From Pseudomonas sp. NFACC02 (GTDB taxonomy: Bacteria > Pseudomonadota > Gammaproteobacteria > Pseudomonadales > Pseudomonadaceae), in NCBI RefSeq assembly GCF_900110765.1, contig NZ_FOEO01000002.1, forward strand, positions 186,001 through 250,000: a DNA stretch of 64,000 nt, in the 5' to 3' direction. The position numbers and the translations under genes were made by a program. Under the pieces are notes generated by a model. It was not told the DNA's origin, made no database searches, and was given only the letters and a program-made list of their open reading frames with translations. Positions 19,327 through 28,711 of the stretch are shown piece by piece. Within the stretch, counting starts at the first letter, position 1; every line of letters begins with the position of its first letter.

Positions 19327-19352
19327 GCCCCGACTGGTTCGGGGCTTTTTTT
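19327..19352 (+). terminator. Terminator of the citrate symporter gene
   Basis: GCCCCGA (19327-19333) pairs with TCGGGGC (19339-19345), followed by T7. An almost identical copy in reverse orientation ends the convergent GAPDH gene at 20271-20301. Confidence 0.92.
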
Positions 19353-19731
19353 GGTGCTGATTTTGGGTGCACATTTTGTGTTTGTAGTGACGCTTATTTT
19401 TTGGTGCTGCCTAACGGCAGACCTGTGGCATTGGTATTGTGGGCAGATCCATTTTCTCGGGTGGCGCCGATTCACCTTTCCGTCCCTCCGGCGGGTCACT
19501 TTTGAAAAGGCCCCAAAAGTAACCAAAAGTGCCCAGCTCCTGGTTTGGCCCGACTTCGTCGGGTACCCGCACTCCGACGACGCTCCGTGGGCCCGCGCCG
19601 AACGGGCATCCATGCCCTGACGGCGCTCTCGCGGCATCCTTGCCGCTCGACCCACTGCGCGTCGCCTGCGTTTGGCCTGCACCCAAGTCGCGTTTTGCGG
19701 CGTTTGGGCCATTGATGTCCAAAAGCAAAAT

Positions 19732-19760
19732 CAGAAGCAGAAGCAGAAGCAGAAGCAGAA
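19732..19760. repeat. CAGAAG hexanucleotide microsatellite
   Basis: Nearly five tandem copies of CAGAAG at the inner edge of the left arm of the large inverted repeat. Confidence 0.9.
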
Positions 19761-19781
19761 CTGTCAGATTGATGCGGTCTC

Positions 19782-19918
19782 TGTAGGAGCGCGGCTTGTC
19801 CCGCGATCTGCCGGGAACCGGCAGCAAGTCCGGTGCATGCGGTGTACCAGGTACAACGGAGTTGCCTGATTTTGCTACCGCTGCGCGGCAGATCGCGGGA
19901 CAAGCCACGCTCCTACAG
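19782..19918. repeat. REPIN at the centre of the large inverted repeat
   Basis: Starts TGTAGGAGCGCGGCTTGTCC and ends with the complementary GGACAAGCCACGCTCCTACA. Inside the left arm is a second small palindrome CTGCCGG-gaa-CCGGCAG. It belongs to the same spacer type as the copy at 58331-58461. Confidence 0.88.
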
Positions 19919-19935
19919 GATTCGCGCTATCCGAT

Positions 19936-19959
19936 GCTTTTGCTTTTGCTTTTGCTCTT
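19936..19959. repeat. GCTTTT hexanucleotide microsatellite
   Basis: Three exact GCTTTT copies followed by GCTCTT at the inner edge of the right arm. Read on the minus strand it is AAAAGC repeats, resembling but not matching the CAGAAG run in the left arm. Confidence 0.8.
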
Positions 19960-20270
19960 CCTGCCTCGCCAGGCCAGACGCCACAAAACGCGACTTGGGT
20001 GCAGGCCAAGCGCAGACGACGCGCAGTGGGCCGAGCGGCATGGATGCCGCGAGAGCGCCGTCAGGACATGGATGTCCGTTCGGCGCGGGCCCACGGAGCG
20101 TCGTCGGAGTGCGGGTACCCGACGAAGTCGGGCCTAACCAGGAGCCAGGACACTTGGTTACTTGGTGTCTTTTCAAGTAACCCGCCGAAGGCGGAACGCT
20201 TCTGCCGTTAGGCAGAACCAAAAATAAGCGTCACTACAAACGCCAAATGTGCACCCAAAATCAGCACCAA

Positions 20271-20301
20271 AAAAAACGCCCCGAACCAGTCGGGGCGTTT
20301 T
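20271..20301 (-). terminator. Terminator of the GAPDH gene
   Basis: AAAACGCCCCG (20273-20283) pairs with CGGGGCGTTTT (20291-20301). Read on the minus strand the stem is followed by a T-run. Reverse copy of the terminator at 19327-19352. Confidence 0.92.
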
Positions 20302-20348
20302 CATGTGGCGTCATCTTGCAGCGTGAAACTCGCCGCTCAAAGCCGCTT

Positions 20349-21797
20349 TTACTTCGGGAACGCCGGCGGATTAACGCCCGCCATGTCTTCCATTACGCGA
20401 ACCACCTGGCAGCTGTAACCGAATTCGTTGTCGTACCAAACGTACAGAACAACGCGGTTGTCGTTGCAAATGGTCGCTTCAGCGTCCACTACGCCCGCAT
20501 GACGCGAGCCCACGAAGTCAGTGGAAACCACTTCCTGCGAATGTACGAAGTCGATCTGCTTGTGCAGGTCCGAATACAAGGCGGTGTGGCGCAGGTACTC
20601 GTTCATTTCCTCGCGGGTGGTCGCGGTGCCCAGGTTCAGGTTCAGGATGGCCATCGACACGTTCGGCGTCGGAACACGGATCGCATTACCGGTCAGCTTG
20701 CCCGCCAGTTCAGGCAGCGCCTTGGCAGCCGCTGTCGCAGCACCGGTCTCGGTGATGACCATGTTCAGCGCGGCGCTACGGCCACGGCGGTCGCCTTTGT
20801 GGAAGTTGTCGATCAGGTTCTGGTCGTTGGTGTACGAGTGAACCGTTTCAACGTGACCGTTGACGATACCGAACTTGTCGTTGACGGCCTTGAGGACCGG
20901 AACGATGGCGTTGGTGGTGCAGGACGCCGCGGAGATGATCTTGTCATCGGCGGTGATCTGCTGGTGGTTGATGCCGTGAACGATGTTCTTCAGCTTGCCT
21001 TTGCCCGGTGCGGTCAACACCACGCGGTCGATACCCGGGCACTGCAGGTGCTGGCCCAGACCGTCGGCATCACGCCAGACGCCGGTGTTGTCGACCAGCA
21101 GCGCGTCCTTGATGCCGTACTGGGTGTAATCCACCTCGGTCGGGTTCTTGGCGTAGATCACCTGAATCAGGTTGCCGTTGGCGGTGATGGTGTTGTTCGC
21201 TTCGTCGATGGTGATGGTGCCATCGAACGGACCGTGCACCGAATCACGACGCAGCAGGCTTGCACGCTTGACCAGATCGTTCTCGGCGCCTTTGCGCACG
21301 ACGATGGCGCGCAGACGCAGGCCGTCGCCACCACCGGTTTTTTCGATCAGGATCCGTGCCAGCAGACGACCGATACGGCCGAAGCCGTACAGCACGACGT
21401 CAGTGCCTTTGCGACTGCCGGAGTTCTGTTGACCGACGATTTCAGCCATTTCCTCACGGACGAACTGCTCGGCCGTGCGGCCGTTGGCTTCGGCCTTGTA
21501 TTTCACGGCCAGCTTGCCCAGGTCCACCGACGCGGCACCCAGTTTGAGCTCGCTCATCGCCTTGATGAGCGGGAAAGTCTCGTGTACGGACAACTCGGTT
21601 GCGTCTGCCTGACGGTGACGCGCAAAGCGGTGAGCTTTGAGAATCGCGATGACTGAACGGTTGATCAGGGTGCGGCCATAGATCGAACTCACCACATTGT
21701 TATTGCGGTAGAGCTGACCGATAAGCGGGATCATCGCCTCGGCGAGCGCTTCACGATCAATCCATTCACCAAGACACTGGTCGGGCTTCTGAGTCAC
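20349..21797 (-). CDS. Glyceraldehyde-3-phosphate dehydrogenase, long form with N-terminal extension
   Basis: A 482-residue GAPDH homologue. The first 130 or so residues (VTQKPDQCLGEWIDREALAE...) form an extension absent from the standard enzyme of about 335 residues. The NAD-binding LYGFGRIGRL is near 136-145, catalytic C293 lies in SAASCTTNAIVP, and the C-terminus WYDNEFGYSCQVVRVMEDMA is canonical. The start is GTG at 21797, because GGAAGG with a 5-nt spacer precedes it and VTQKPDQ fits the N-terminus of relatives; an in-frame ATG at 21812 lacks a ribosome site. Pseudomonads keep this paralogue beside mfd, and a gluconeogenic role is commonly suggested for it. Divergent from mfd. Confidence 0.9.
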   Translation of the reverse strand: MTQKPDQCLGEWIDREALAEAMIPLIGQLYRNNNVVSSIYGRTLINRSVIAILKAHRFARHRQADATELSVHETFPLIKAMSELKLGAASVDLGKLAVKYKAEANGRTAEQFVREEMAEIVGQQNSGSRKGTDVVLYGFGRIGRLLARILIEKTGGGDGLRLRAIVVRKGAENDLVKRASLLRRDSVHGPFDGTITIDEANNTITANGNLIQVIYAKNPTEVDYTQYGIKDALLVDNTGVWRDADGLGQHLQCPGIDRVVLTAPGKGKLKNIVHGINHQQITADDKIISAASCTTNAIVPVLKAVNDKFGIVNGHVETVHSYTNDQNLIDNFHKGDRRGRSAALNMVITETGAATAAAKALPELAGKLTGNAIRVPTPNVSMAILNLNLGTATTREEMNEYLRHTALYSDLHKQIDFVHSQEVVSTDFVGSRHAGVVDAEATICNDNRVVLYVWYDNEFGYSCQVVRVMEDMAGVNPPAFPK

Positions 21798-21981
21798 GGG
21801 AACCTTCCACATGTAGGGGCTGAAAAAAGGGACTACATTATGCCCAAGCCTTTGTTTATGAGCAATCCAGTGTTTTGACATCTCGGAGCACTACATAAAT
21901 CGGCGAGCACAAAACTGACAGCGGATTCCCGATTTAGTTACAATCCCCGGCTTTGCCGCAACGCCTGGAGCTTTATCTTCC

Positions 21982-24900
21982 GTGCCCGTTCTGCGCCTAC
22001 CGATTCTCCCTGCTGCCGCAGGCAAACAACATTGGGGCAACCTGCCCGGTGCCGCTCAAAGCCTGGCCATCGCCGAGGCCGCCAGCGCGGCGAAACGCTT
22101 CACCCTGCTTTTGACCGCCGACAGCCAAAGCGCCGAGCGACTCGAGCAGGAACTGAAGTTTTTCGCCCCCCAGCTTCCGGTGCTGCATTTCCCTGACTGG
22201 GAAACCCTGCCCTACGACCTGTTCTCGCCGCATCAGGACATCATCTCCCAGCGCATCGCCAGCCTGTATCGGCTGCCCGAACTGGAACATGGTGTGCTGG
22301 TCGTGCCGATCACCACGGCCCTGCACCGCCTGGCGCCGACCAGTTTCCTGCTCGGCAGCAGCCTGGTGCTCGACGTCGGCCAGAAGCTCGATGTCGAAGC
22401 CATGCGCACGCGGCTCGAAGCCAGCGGTTATCGCTACGTCGACACGGTGTACGAGCACGGCGAGTTCACGGTGCGTGGCGCGCTGATCGACCTGTTCCCG
22501 ATGGGCAGCAAACTGCCCTACCGGATCGACCTGTTCGACGATGAAATCGAAACCCTGCGCACCTTCGAGCCGGAAACCCAGCGTTCCATCGACAAGGTCG
22601 ATTCGGTGCGCCTCTTGCCGGCCAAGGAATTCCCGCTGCAGAAGGAAGCCGTCACCCGTTTCAAGGCGCGTTTCCGCGAGCGGTTCGACGTTGATTTCCG
22701 CCGCAGCCCGATCTTTCAGGATTTGAACAGCGGCATCACGCCGGCCGGTATCGAGTACTACATCCCGCTGTTCTTCGAGGAAACCTCCACGCTGTTCGAC
22801 TACCTGCCACAGGACACCCAGGTGTTCTCGCTGCCGGGCATCGAGCAGGCGGCGGAAACGTTCTGGAAGGATGTGCGCAACCGCTACGAAGAGCGCCGCG
22901 TCGACCCTGACCGACCGCTGCTGCCGCCTGCCGAGTTGTTCTTGCCGGTGGAAGACTGTTTCGCGCGCCTCAAAAGCTGGCCACGGGTGGTCACCAGTCA
23001 GGACGACGTCGAAACGGGCGTCGGCCGCGAACGTTTCCCGGCGCAGGCGTTGCCAAACCTGGCGATTGAAGCCAAGGCCAGCGAACCGTTGGCCGCATTG
23101 GCGAACTTTCTCGACGAATTCCCCGGACGTGTACTGTTCACGGCCGAATCCGCCGGGCGTCGCGAAGTGCTGCTGGAGTTGCTGGAGCGCCTGAAACTGC
23201 GCCCGAAAACCCTCGACAGCTGGCAGGAATTCGTCGACAGCAAAGACCGGCTGGCGATCACCATCGCGCCGCTGGACGAAGGCCTGGTCCTGGACCAGCC
23301 GGCCCTGGCGCTGGTCGCCGAAAGTCCGCTGTTCGGGCAGCGGGTGATGCAGCGTCGTCGCCGCGAGAAACGCGCGGACGGCCACTCCAGCGACGCGGTC
23401 ATCAAGAACCTTGCCGAGTTGCGCGAAGGCGCGCCGGTGGTGCACATCGACCACGGCGTCGGGCGCTATCTGGGCCTTGCCACGCTGGAAGTGGAAAACC
23501 AGGTCGCTGAATTCCTGATGCTGGCCTACGCCGAGGACGCTAAGCTGTATGTCCCGGTCGCCAACCTGCATTTGATCGCACGCTACACCGGCAGCGACGA
23601 CGAGCTGGCGCCGCTGCACCGTCTGGGCTCCGAAGCCTGGCAGAAAGCCAAGCGCAAGGCGGCCGAACAGGTGCGCGACGTGGCGGCCGAGCTGCTGGAT
23701 ATTTATGCCCGCCGCGCCGCGCGAGAGGGTTACGCGTTCGCCGATCCGAAGCTCGATTACGAAACCTTCAGCGCCGGTTTCCCGTTCGAGGAAACCCCGG
23801 ACCAGCAGACCACCATCGAAGCGGTGCGCGCCGACATGCTGGCGCCCAAACCGATGGACCGTCTGGTCTGCGGCGACGTCGGTTTCGGCAAGACCGAAGT
23901 GGCGATGCGCGCGGCGTTCATCGCCGTACACGGCGGCAAGCAGGTCGCGATCCTGGTGCCGACCACCCTGCTCGCCCAACAGCACTACAACAGCTTTCGC
24001 GACCGTTTCGCTGACTGGCCGGTGACCGTTGAAGTCATGAGCCGCTTCAAGTCGGCCAAGGAAATCAACGCGGCTGTTGCCGATCTGGCGGAGGGCAAGA
24101 TCGACATCGTCATCGGCACCCACAAGCTGCTGCAAGACGACGTCAAGATCAAGAATCTGGGGCTGGTGATCATCGACGAAGAGCACCGTTTCGGTGTCCG
24201 TCAGAAAGAACAGCTCAAGGCGCTGCGCAGCGAAGTCGACATCCTGACCCTGACCGCCACGCCGATCCCGCGGACCCTGAACATGGCCGTGGCCGGCATG
24301 CGCGATCTGTCGATCATCGCCACACCGCCTGCGCGTCGCCTGTCGGTGCGCACCTTTGTCATGGAGCAGAACAAGCCGACCGTCAAAGAAGCGCTGCTGC
24401 GTGAGCTGCTGCGCGGCGGTCAGGTCTATTACCTGCACAACGACGTGAAGACCATCGAGAAGTGCGCCGCCGACCTCGCCGAGCTGGTGCCCGAGGCGCG
24501 CATCGGCATCGGTCATGGCCAGATGCATGAACGCGACCTCGAACAGGTAATGAGCGACTTCTACCACAAGCGTTTCAACGTGCTGATTGCCTCGACCATC
24601 ATCGAAACCGGGATCGACGTGCCAAGCGCCAACACCATCATCATCGAGCGCGCCGACAAGTTTGGCCTGGCCCAACTGCACCAGTTGCGCGGTCGGGTCG
24701 GACGCAGTCACCACCAGGCGTATGCCTACCTGCTGACGCCGCCGCGCAAACAGATCACGCCCGACGCCGAGAAGCGCCTGGAGGCGATTGCCAACACGCA
24801 GGATCTGGGCGCGGGCTTCGTGCTGGCGACCAACGACCTGGAAATCCGTGGCGCCGGCGAACTGCTGGGCGAAGGCCAGAGCGGGCAGATCCAGGCGGTG

Positions 24901-25446
24901 GGCTTCACCCTTTATATGGAAATGCTCGAGCGCGCGGTGAAGTCGATCCGCAAGGGCGAACAACCGAACCTGGATCAGCCGCTCGGCGGTGGACCGGAAG
25001 TCAACCTGCGGGTGCCAGGCCTGATCCCCGAGGATTACCTGCCCGATGTGCATGCCCGCCTGATTCTGTACAAGCGCATTGCCAACGCCGCCGACGAGGA
25101 AGGCCTGAAAGACCTGCAGGTGGAGATGATCGACCGCTTCGGCCTGCTGCCGGAACCGACCAAAAACCTGGTGCGCATGACCTCGCTCAAGCTCAAGGCC
25201 GAGCAACTGGGCATTAAAAAGGTCGACGCCGGGCCGCAGGGTGGACGAATCGAATTCGGCGCCGATACTCCAGTAGATCCGCTGGCGCTGATCAAGTTGA
25301 TTCAGGGGCAACCCAATCGCTACAAATTCGAAGGCGCCACGCTGTTCAAATTCACGGTGCCGATGGAGCGTCCCGAGGAGCGCTTCAATACGCTGGAAGC
25401 GCTCTTCGAACGTCTGACCCCGCCGCCTTCAAAACAATCGGCTTAA
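21982..25446 (+). CDS. mfd: Transcription-repair coupling factor Mfd
   Basis: A 1154-residue DNA translocase that removes RNA polymerase stalled at lesions and recruits UvrA. An N-terminal UvrB-like region is followed by the RNA-polymerase-interacting CarD-like domain near 475-545 (GAPVVHIDHGVGRYLG). RecG-like helicase motors follow, with Walker A GDVGFGKTEVA, DEEH box VIIDEEHRFG, LTATPIPRTL and QLRGRVGRSHHQAYAYLL, then the C-terminal TRCF domain. Full length. The start is GTG at 21982 with CTGGAG upstream. Probably cotranscribed with the csiV-like gene 9 bp downstream. Confidence 0.97.
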   Translation: MPVLRLPILPAAAGKQHWGNLPGAAQSLAIAEAASAAKRFTLLLTADSQSAERLEQELKFFAPQLPVLHFPDWETLPYDLFSPHQDIISQRIASLYRLPELEHGVLVVPITTALHRLAPTSFLLGSSLVLDVGQKLDVEAMRTRLEASGYRYVDTVYEHGEFTVRGALIDLFPMGSKLPYRIDLFDDEIETLRTFEPETQRSIDKVDSVRLLPAKEFPLQKEAVTRFKARFRERFDVDFRRSPIFQDLNSGITPAGIEYYIPLFFEETSTLFDYLPQDTQVFSLPGIEQAAETFWKDVRNRYEERRVDPDRPLLPPAELFLPVEDCFARLKSWPRVVTSQDDVETGVGRERFPAQALPNLAIEAKASEPLAALANFLDEFPGRVLFTAESAGRREVLLELLERLKLRPKTLDSWQEFVDSKDRLAITIAPLDEGLVLDQPALALVAESPLFGQRVMQRRRREKRADGHSSDAVIKNLAELREGAPVVHIDHGVGRYLGLATLEVENQVAEFLMLAYAEDAKLYVPVANLHLIARYTGSDDELAPLHRLGSEAWQKAKRKAAEQVRDVAAELLDIYARRAAREGYAFADPKLDYETFSAGFPFEETPDQQTTIEAVRADMLAPKPMDRLVCGDVGFGKTEVAMRAAFIAVHGGKQVAILVPTTLLAQQHYNSFRDRFADWPVTVEVMSRFKSAKEINAAVADLAEGKIDIVIGTHKLLQDDVKIKNLGLVIIDEEHRFGVRQKEQLKALRSEVDILTLTATPIPRTLNMAVAGMRDLSIIATPPARRLSVRTFVMEQNKPTVKEALLRELLRGGQVYYLHNDVKTIEKCAADLAELVPEARIGIGHGQMHERDLEQVMSDFYHKRFNVLIASTIIETGIDVPSANTIIIERADKFGLAQLHQLRGRVGRSHHQAYAYLLTPPRKQITPDAEKRLEAIANTQDLGAGFVLATNDLEIRGAGELLGEGQSGQIQAVGFTLYMEMLERAVKSIRKGEQPNLDQPLGGGPEVNLRVPGLIPEDYLPDVHARLILYKRIANAADEEGLKDLQVEMIDRFGLLPEPTKNLVRMTSLKLKAEQLGIKKVDAGPQGGRIEFGADTPVDPLALIKLIQGQPNRYKFEGATLFKFTVPMERPEERFNTLEALFERLTPPPSKQSA

Positions 25447-25455
25447 GGATTCACC

Positions 25456-25992
25456 ATGCGCCTGCTTCACTCGCTCACCCTGCTGCTGGTGCTGTTCGCC
25501 CCTGCGGCATTCGCCGATGGTACGTATCAGGTGGAACTGATCCTGTTCCGCCAGAACGGCGAACCGGCGGCGACCAACCAGCCCGCACCGGAGGACTGGG
25601 CGGCTGGCGCACGGAAACTGGAACCCAACGATCAGGCGGCCACGGCGCTCGACACACTGGTGGGCAAGCTGCAATCCAGCGAGGGCTATAAAGTGCTGCT
25701 GCATCGCGCCTGGCAACAGGACCTCAGCGCGACACCGAGCAAGGTGGCGATCAGCAATGGCCAGGAACAGTTTGGCCACTACCCCATCGAGGGCACGGTC
25801 AGCCTGAGTCTGGCGCGCTTTACCGATATCGACGCCAACTTCTGGGTCAATCAACTCGACGACCATGGTGTGCTGGTGACCAGCGAACGCATGCGTCAGG
25901 CGACCCGCGTCAGAAACGGTGAATTGACCTACCTGGACAACGGGAGCCTGGCGATGTTGATCAAGGTTTCTCCTCTTCAAGCACCGCGTTGA
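25456..25992 (+). CDS. CsiV-family periplasmic protein
   Basis: A 178-residue exported protein: signal peptide MRLLHSLTLLLVLFAPAAFA, then GTYQVELILFRQNGE typical of the CsiV (peptidoglycan-binding) family, with VLLHRAWQQ and the terminal LTYLDNGSLAMLIKVSPL. CsiV was described in Vibrio as a partner of a cell-wall enzyme for non-canonical D-amino acids; the role in Pseudomonas is not established. An AAGGA ribosome site sits 9 bp after mfd, indicating an operon. Confidence 0.8.
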   Translation: MRLLHSLTLLLVLFAPAAFADGTYQVELILFRQNGEPAATNQPAPEDWAAGARKLEPNDQAATALDTLVGKLQSSEGYKVLLHRAWQQDLSATPSKVAISNGQEQFGHYPIEGTVSLSLARFTDIDANFWVNQLDDHGVLVTSERMRQATRVRNGELTYLDNGSLAMLIKVSPLQAPR

Positions 25993-26005
25993 CGTAGGGC
26001 AAGAC

Positions 26006-28711
26006 GTGTCATCCTCATTGGAAAAAGCCCTGGCGCTGCCATGGGAACCATTGTTCAAGGCGCAAAGCGTGGAACGCGGGCTCGACTATGCCCGGCAGAA
26101 ACGCGTGACCCTCGATCACATCAGCGCTGATGTGGTGCGCACCGTTTGCCGTGGTTCCAGCCTGGAAACCTACACCCAGACCCTGCTGTTCAAAGACCCC
26201 GACCGTACCCGTAATTTCATCGTCGGCAAATGCACCTGCCCGGTCAGAAACAACTGCAAGCATTGTGCGGCCGCGTTGTTTTTCCTGCAGGATCCGGAAA
26301 ACAGGCCGGCGATCGCGGCGGCGGCGGGCAATCTGAATGGCGCGCGCAAGCCGGTGGTCGAGAAAAAACCCGCTCTGCCGGTCAAGCTGTTGAAAGGCGT
26401 TGAGCCACAGCCGCGCCTGATCCTGGCCAGTTTTGAGTTCAGTGCCTACGAGCCCCGCAACGGCAAGATGCAGCGGCACATTCAGCACCGCGCCGCCCTG
26501 GCGTTTCGCTACCGCGAGATGTTTGTCTCGGGGGTGCCCAGCCCCGGCCGCTCCAGTGACGTTCTCTGGCACCTGAAAGAAGAAACCATCCGCATGCGCC
26601 GTGTGCTGGACCGCGAGGCGCAGTACCGAAAACAGCTACAAGACATGGGCTTTCGCATCGCCACCCGGCAGAGCAAAGCCTTGCCCGACAGCGCTGGTGA
26701 AATGTTCGAGCTGCCATCCGACAAAGCCTGGCTGAGCTTCATGCTTGACGAGCTGCCCGTGCTGCGCGAGCAAGGCTGGCAGATCGAGATGAATCCAGAC
26801 TTCGTTTTTGACGTGACGCCGGTGGACGACTGGTACGCCACGGTCGACGAAGAACCGGAGCGGGACTGGTTCGACCTGGAACTGGGGATCATCGTCAATG
26901 GCGAACGCCTGAGCCTGTTGCCGATCCTGATCAATCTGCTGCGCACGCACCCCGAATTGATGACGCTCAATGGCATCGCCAAACGGCGTGATGACGAACA
27001 GTTATTGGTCCAGCTCAATCACTTCACCCAGCGTGGCGGCGTGCCGATTCAGGTCGCTCTGCCCTACGGCCGTCTGAAAACCGTGCTGGCAACGCTCGGC
27101 GATTTCTACTGGCGTGAAGACGGCAATACCGCGATTCGCCTCAGCACCGCCGACGCGGCGCGGCTCAAGCCGCTCGATGCCATGCCGTTGCTGTGGCAAG
27201 GCGGCGACCGGATCCGGCAGTTTTCCGAGCGGCTCGTCAACATCAAAGACACACAGGTCACGGTTCCCGAAGGCCTCAACGCCACGTTGCGGCCGTATCA
27301 GCTGGAAGGGTTGAGCTGGATGCAGGCCCTGCGCGAACTGGAGGTCGGCGGTGTGCTGGCCGATGACATGGGCCTGGGCAAAACCCTGCAGACGCTGGCG
27401 CATCTGCTGCTGGAAAAGCAGGACGGGCGTCTGGATTGTCCGGCGCTGGCGGTCATGCCAACCAGCCTGATCCCCAACTGGGTGGACGAAGCGAAACACT
27501 TCACGCCGCAGCTCAACGTACTGGCGTTGTATGGCGCGAACCGCCATCAGGACTACGAAAGCCTTCAGGACTACGACCTGATCCTCACCACCTACGCGCT
27601 TCTGCCCCGGGACGTTGAGCTGCTGAGCAAACAACTGCTGCACGTACTGGTGCTCGACGAAGCGCAGTACATCAAGAATCCCAACAGCAAGGCGGCGCAG
27701 GCCGCTCGCCAGCTCAACGCCCGTCAGCGCCTGTGCCTGAGTGGAACGCCGCTGGAAAACCACCTGGGCGAGCTGTGGTCGCTGTTCCACTTCCTGATGC
27801 CCGGCTGGCTGGGCGACGTCAAGCAATTCACCGTCAATTACCGCACACCCATTGAGCGGCTGGGCGACAACGAGCGTCTTCAACACCTGAACGCACGGAT
27901 CAAACCCTTTCTGTTGCGACGCACCAAAGAACAGGTCGCCACCGAACTGCCGCCCAAGACCGAAATCGTGCACTGGGTCGAGCTCAACGATGCACAGCGC
28001 GATGTCTACGAGACCATGCGCCTGGCCATGGACAAAAAAGTCCGCGACGAGATCACCCGTAAGGGCGCTGCGCGCAGCCAGATCATCATTCTGGAGGCGT
28101 TGCTCAAGCTGCGACAGGTCTGTTGCGACTTGCGACTGGTCAACAGCGTGCCCCCCAACCCTCGCCACTCCACCTCGGCGAAGCTGCAAAGCCTGATCGA
28201 GATGGTGGAAGAACTGTTGGCGGAAGACCGTAAGATCCTGCTGTTTTCTCAGTTCACGTCGATGCTCGAGTTGATCGAAGTCGAACTGAAGCAACGCGGG
28301 ATCGAATACGCGTTGTTGACCGGCAGGACCAAGGACCGTCGAACGCCTGTAGAGGACTTCCAGAGCGGCAAACGCTCGATTTTCCTGATCAGCCTCAAGG
28401 CCGGCGGTACGGGTCTGAACCTGACGACGGCCGACACGGTGATCCACTACGACCCCTGGTGGAACCCGGCCGCCGAAAATCAGGCCACCGACCGGGCCTA
28501 TCGCATCGGCCAGGAAAAACCGGTCTTCGTCTACAAGATGATCGCGCGGGGCACCGTGGAGGAGAAAATCCAGCACCTGCAGCAAGAAAAGCGAGCGTTG
28601 GCATCCGGTGTGCTGGACGGGCGTGCGGCGGGAGACTGGAAACTGCAGGACGAGGACATCGAAGCGTTGTTCGCACCCCTGCCCTTGCCGCCCAAAAAAG
28701 TGAAGCGCTAA
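26006..28711 (+). CDS. SNF2-family helicase with N-terminal SWIM zinc finger
   Basis: A 901-residue DNA-dependent ATPase of the HepA/SNF2 superfamily. The N-terminus holds a SWIM zinc finger (KCTCPVRNNCKHCAA, about residues 74-88). The motor begins near 440: Walker A DDMGLGKTLQT, DEAQ box VLDEAQYIKN, LSGTPLENHLGELWSL, and in the second lobe LLTGRTKDRR, SLKAGGTGLNLT and QATDRAYRIGQ. The start is GTG at 26006, 13 bp after the csiV stop, so perhaps part of the mfd operon. Its stop overlaps the convergent FAN1 stop by 4 bp. The target is unknown; chromatin-remodeller-like bacterial proteins of this type are mostly uncharacterised. Confidence 0.9.
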   Translation: MSSSLEKALALPWEPLFKAQSVERGLDYARQKRVTLDHISADVVRTVCRGSSLETYTQTLLFKDPDRTRNFIVGKCTCPVRNNCKHCAAALFFLQDPENRPAIAAAAGNLNGARKPVVEKKPALPVKLLKGVEPQPRLILASFEFSAYEPRNGKMQRHIQHRAALAFRYREMFVSGVPSPGRSSDVLWHLKEETIRMRRVLDREAQYRKQLQDMGFRIATRQSKALPDSAGEMFELPSDKAWLSFMLDELPVLREQGWQIEMNPDFVFDVTPVDDWYATVDEEPERDWFDLELGIIVNGERLSLLPILINLLRTHPELMTLNGIAKRRDDEQLLVQLNHFTQRGGVPIQVALPYGRLKTVLATLGDFYWREDGNTAIRLSTADAARLKPLDAMPLLWQGGDRIRQFSERLVNIKDTQVTVPEGLNATLRPYQLEGLSWMQALRELEVGGVLADDMGLGKTLQTLAHLLLEKQDGRLDCPALAVMPTSLIPNWVDEAKHFTPQLNVLALYGANRHQDYESLQDYDLILTTYALLPRDVELLSKQLLHVLVLDEAQYIKNPNSKAAQAARQLNARQRLCLSGTPLENHLGELWSLFHFLMPGWLGDVKQFTVNYRTPIERLGDNERLQHLNARIKPFLLRRTKEQVATELPPKTEIVHWVELNDAQRDVYETMRLAMDKKVRDEITRKGAARSQIIILEALLKLRQVCCDLRLVNSVPPNPRHSTSAKLQSLIEMVEELLAEDRKILLFSQFTSMLELIEVELKQRGIEYALLTGRTKDRRTPVEDFQSGKRSIFLISLKAGGTGLNLTTADTVIHYDPWWNPAAENQATDRAYRIGQEKPVFVYKMIARGTVEEKIQHLQQEKRALASGVLDGRAAGDWKLQDEDIEALFAPLPLPPKKVKR

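Larger units (their letters stand above)
19324..20303. repeat. Near-palindromic intergenic block of about 980 bp
   Basis: The left arm (19324 to about 19720) and right arm (about 19965 to 20303) are reverse complements over most of their length. Landmarks in mirrored order are: terminator hairpin; GGTGCTGATTTTGGGTGCAC; GTGACGCTTATTTTT; TGCCTAACGGCAGA; GGCGGGT-AC-TT; CTCCTGGTT-GGCCCGACTTC; GTCGGGTACCCGCACTCCGA; GGCCTGCACCCAAGTCGCG. The left arm has an extra segment of roughly 70 bp after its TGCCTAACGGCAGA. The centre holds AGAAGC or GCTTTT microsatellites and a REPIN. This fills the whole gap between two convergent genes; open frames inside it lack ribosome sites and mirror each other, so I call no gene. 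Confidence 0.9.

Noticed and set aside
19732..19959. Possible coding repeats or a phase-variation tract in the AGAAGC/GCTTTT runs
   Set aside because: They lie in non-coding sequence inside the inverted repeat and are hexanucleotides with no gene or promoter attached.
19351..20221. Several 60-165 codon frames inside the 980-bp inverted repeat
   Set aside because: They occur as mirrored pairs on both strands, lack ribosome sites and follow from the repeat structure.
21997..25311. Open reading frame of 1104 codons antisense to mfd
   Set aside because: Mirrors the mfd codon pattern in a GC-rich genome; no ribosome site and no recognisable protein family, whereas mfd is unmistakable.
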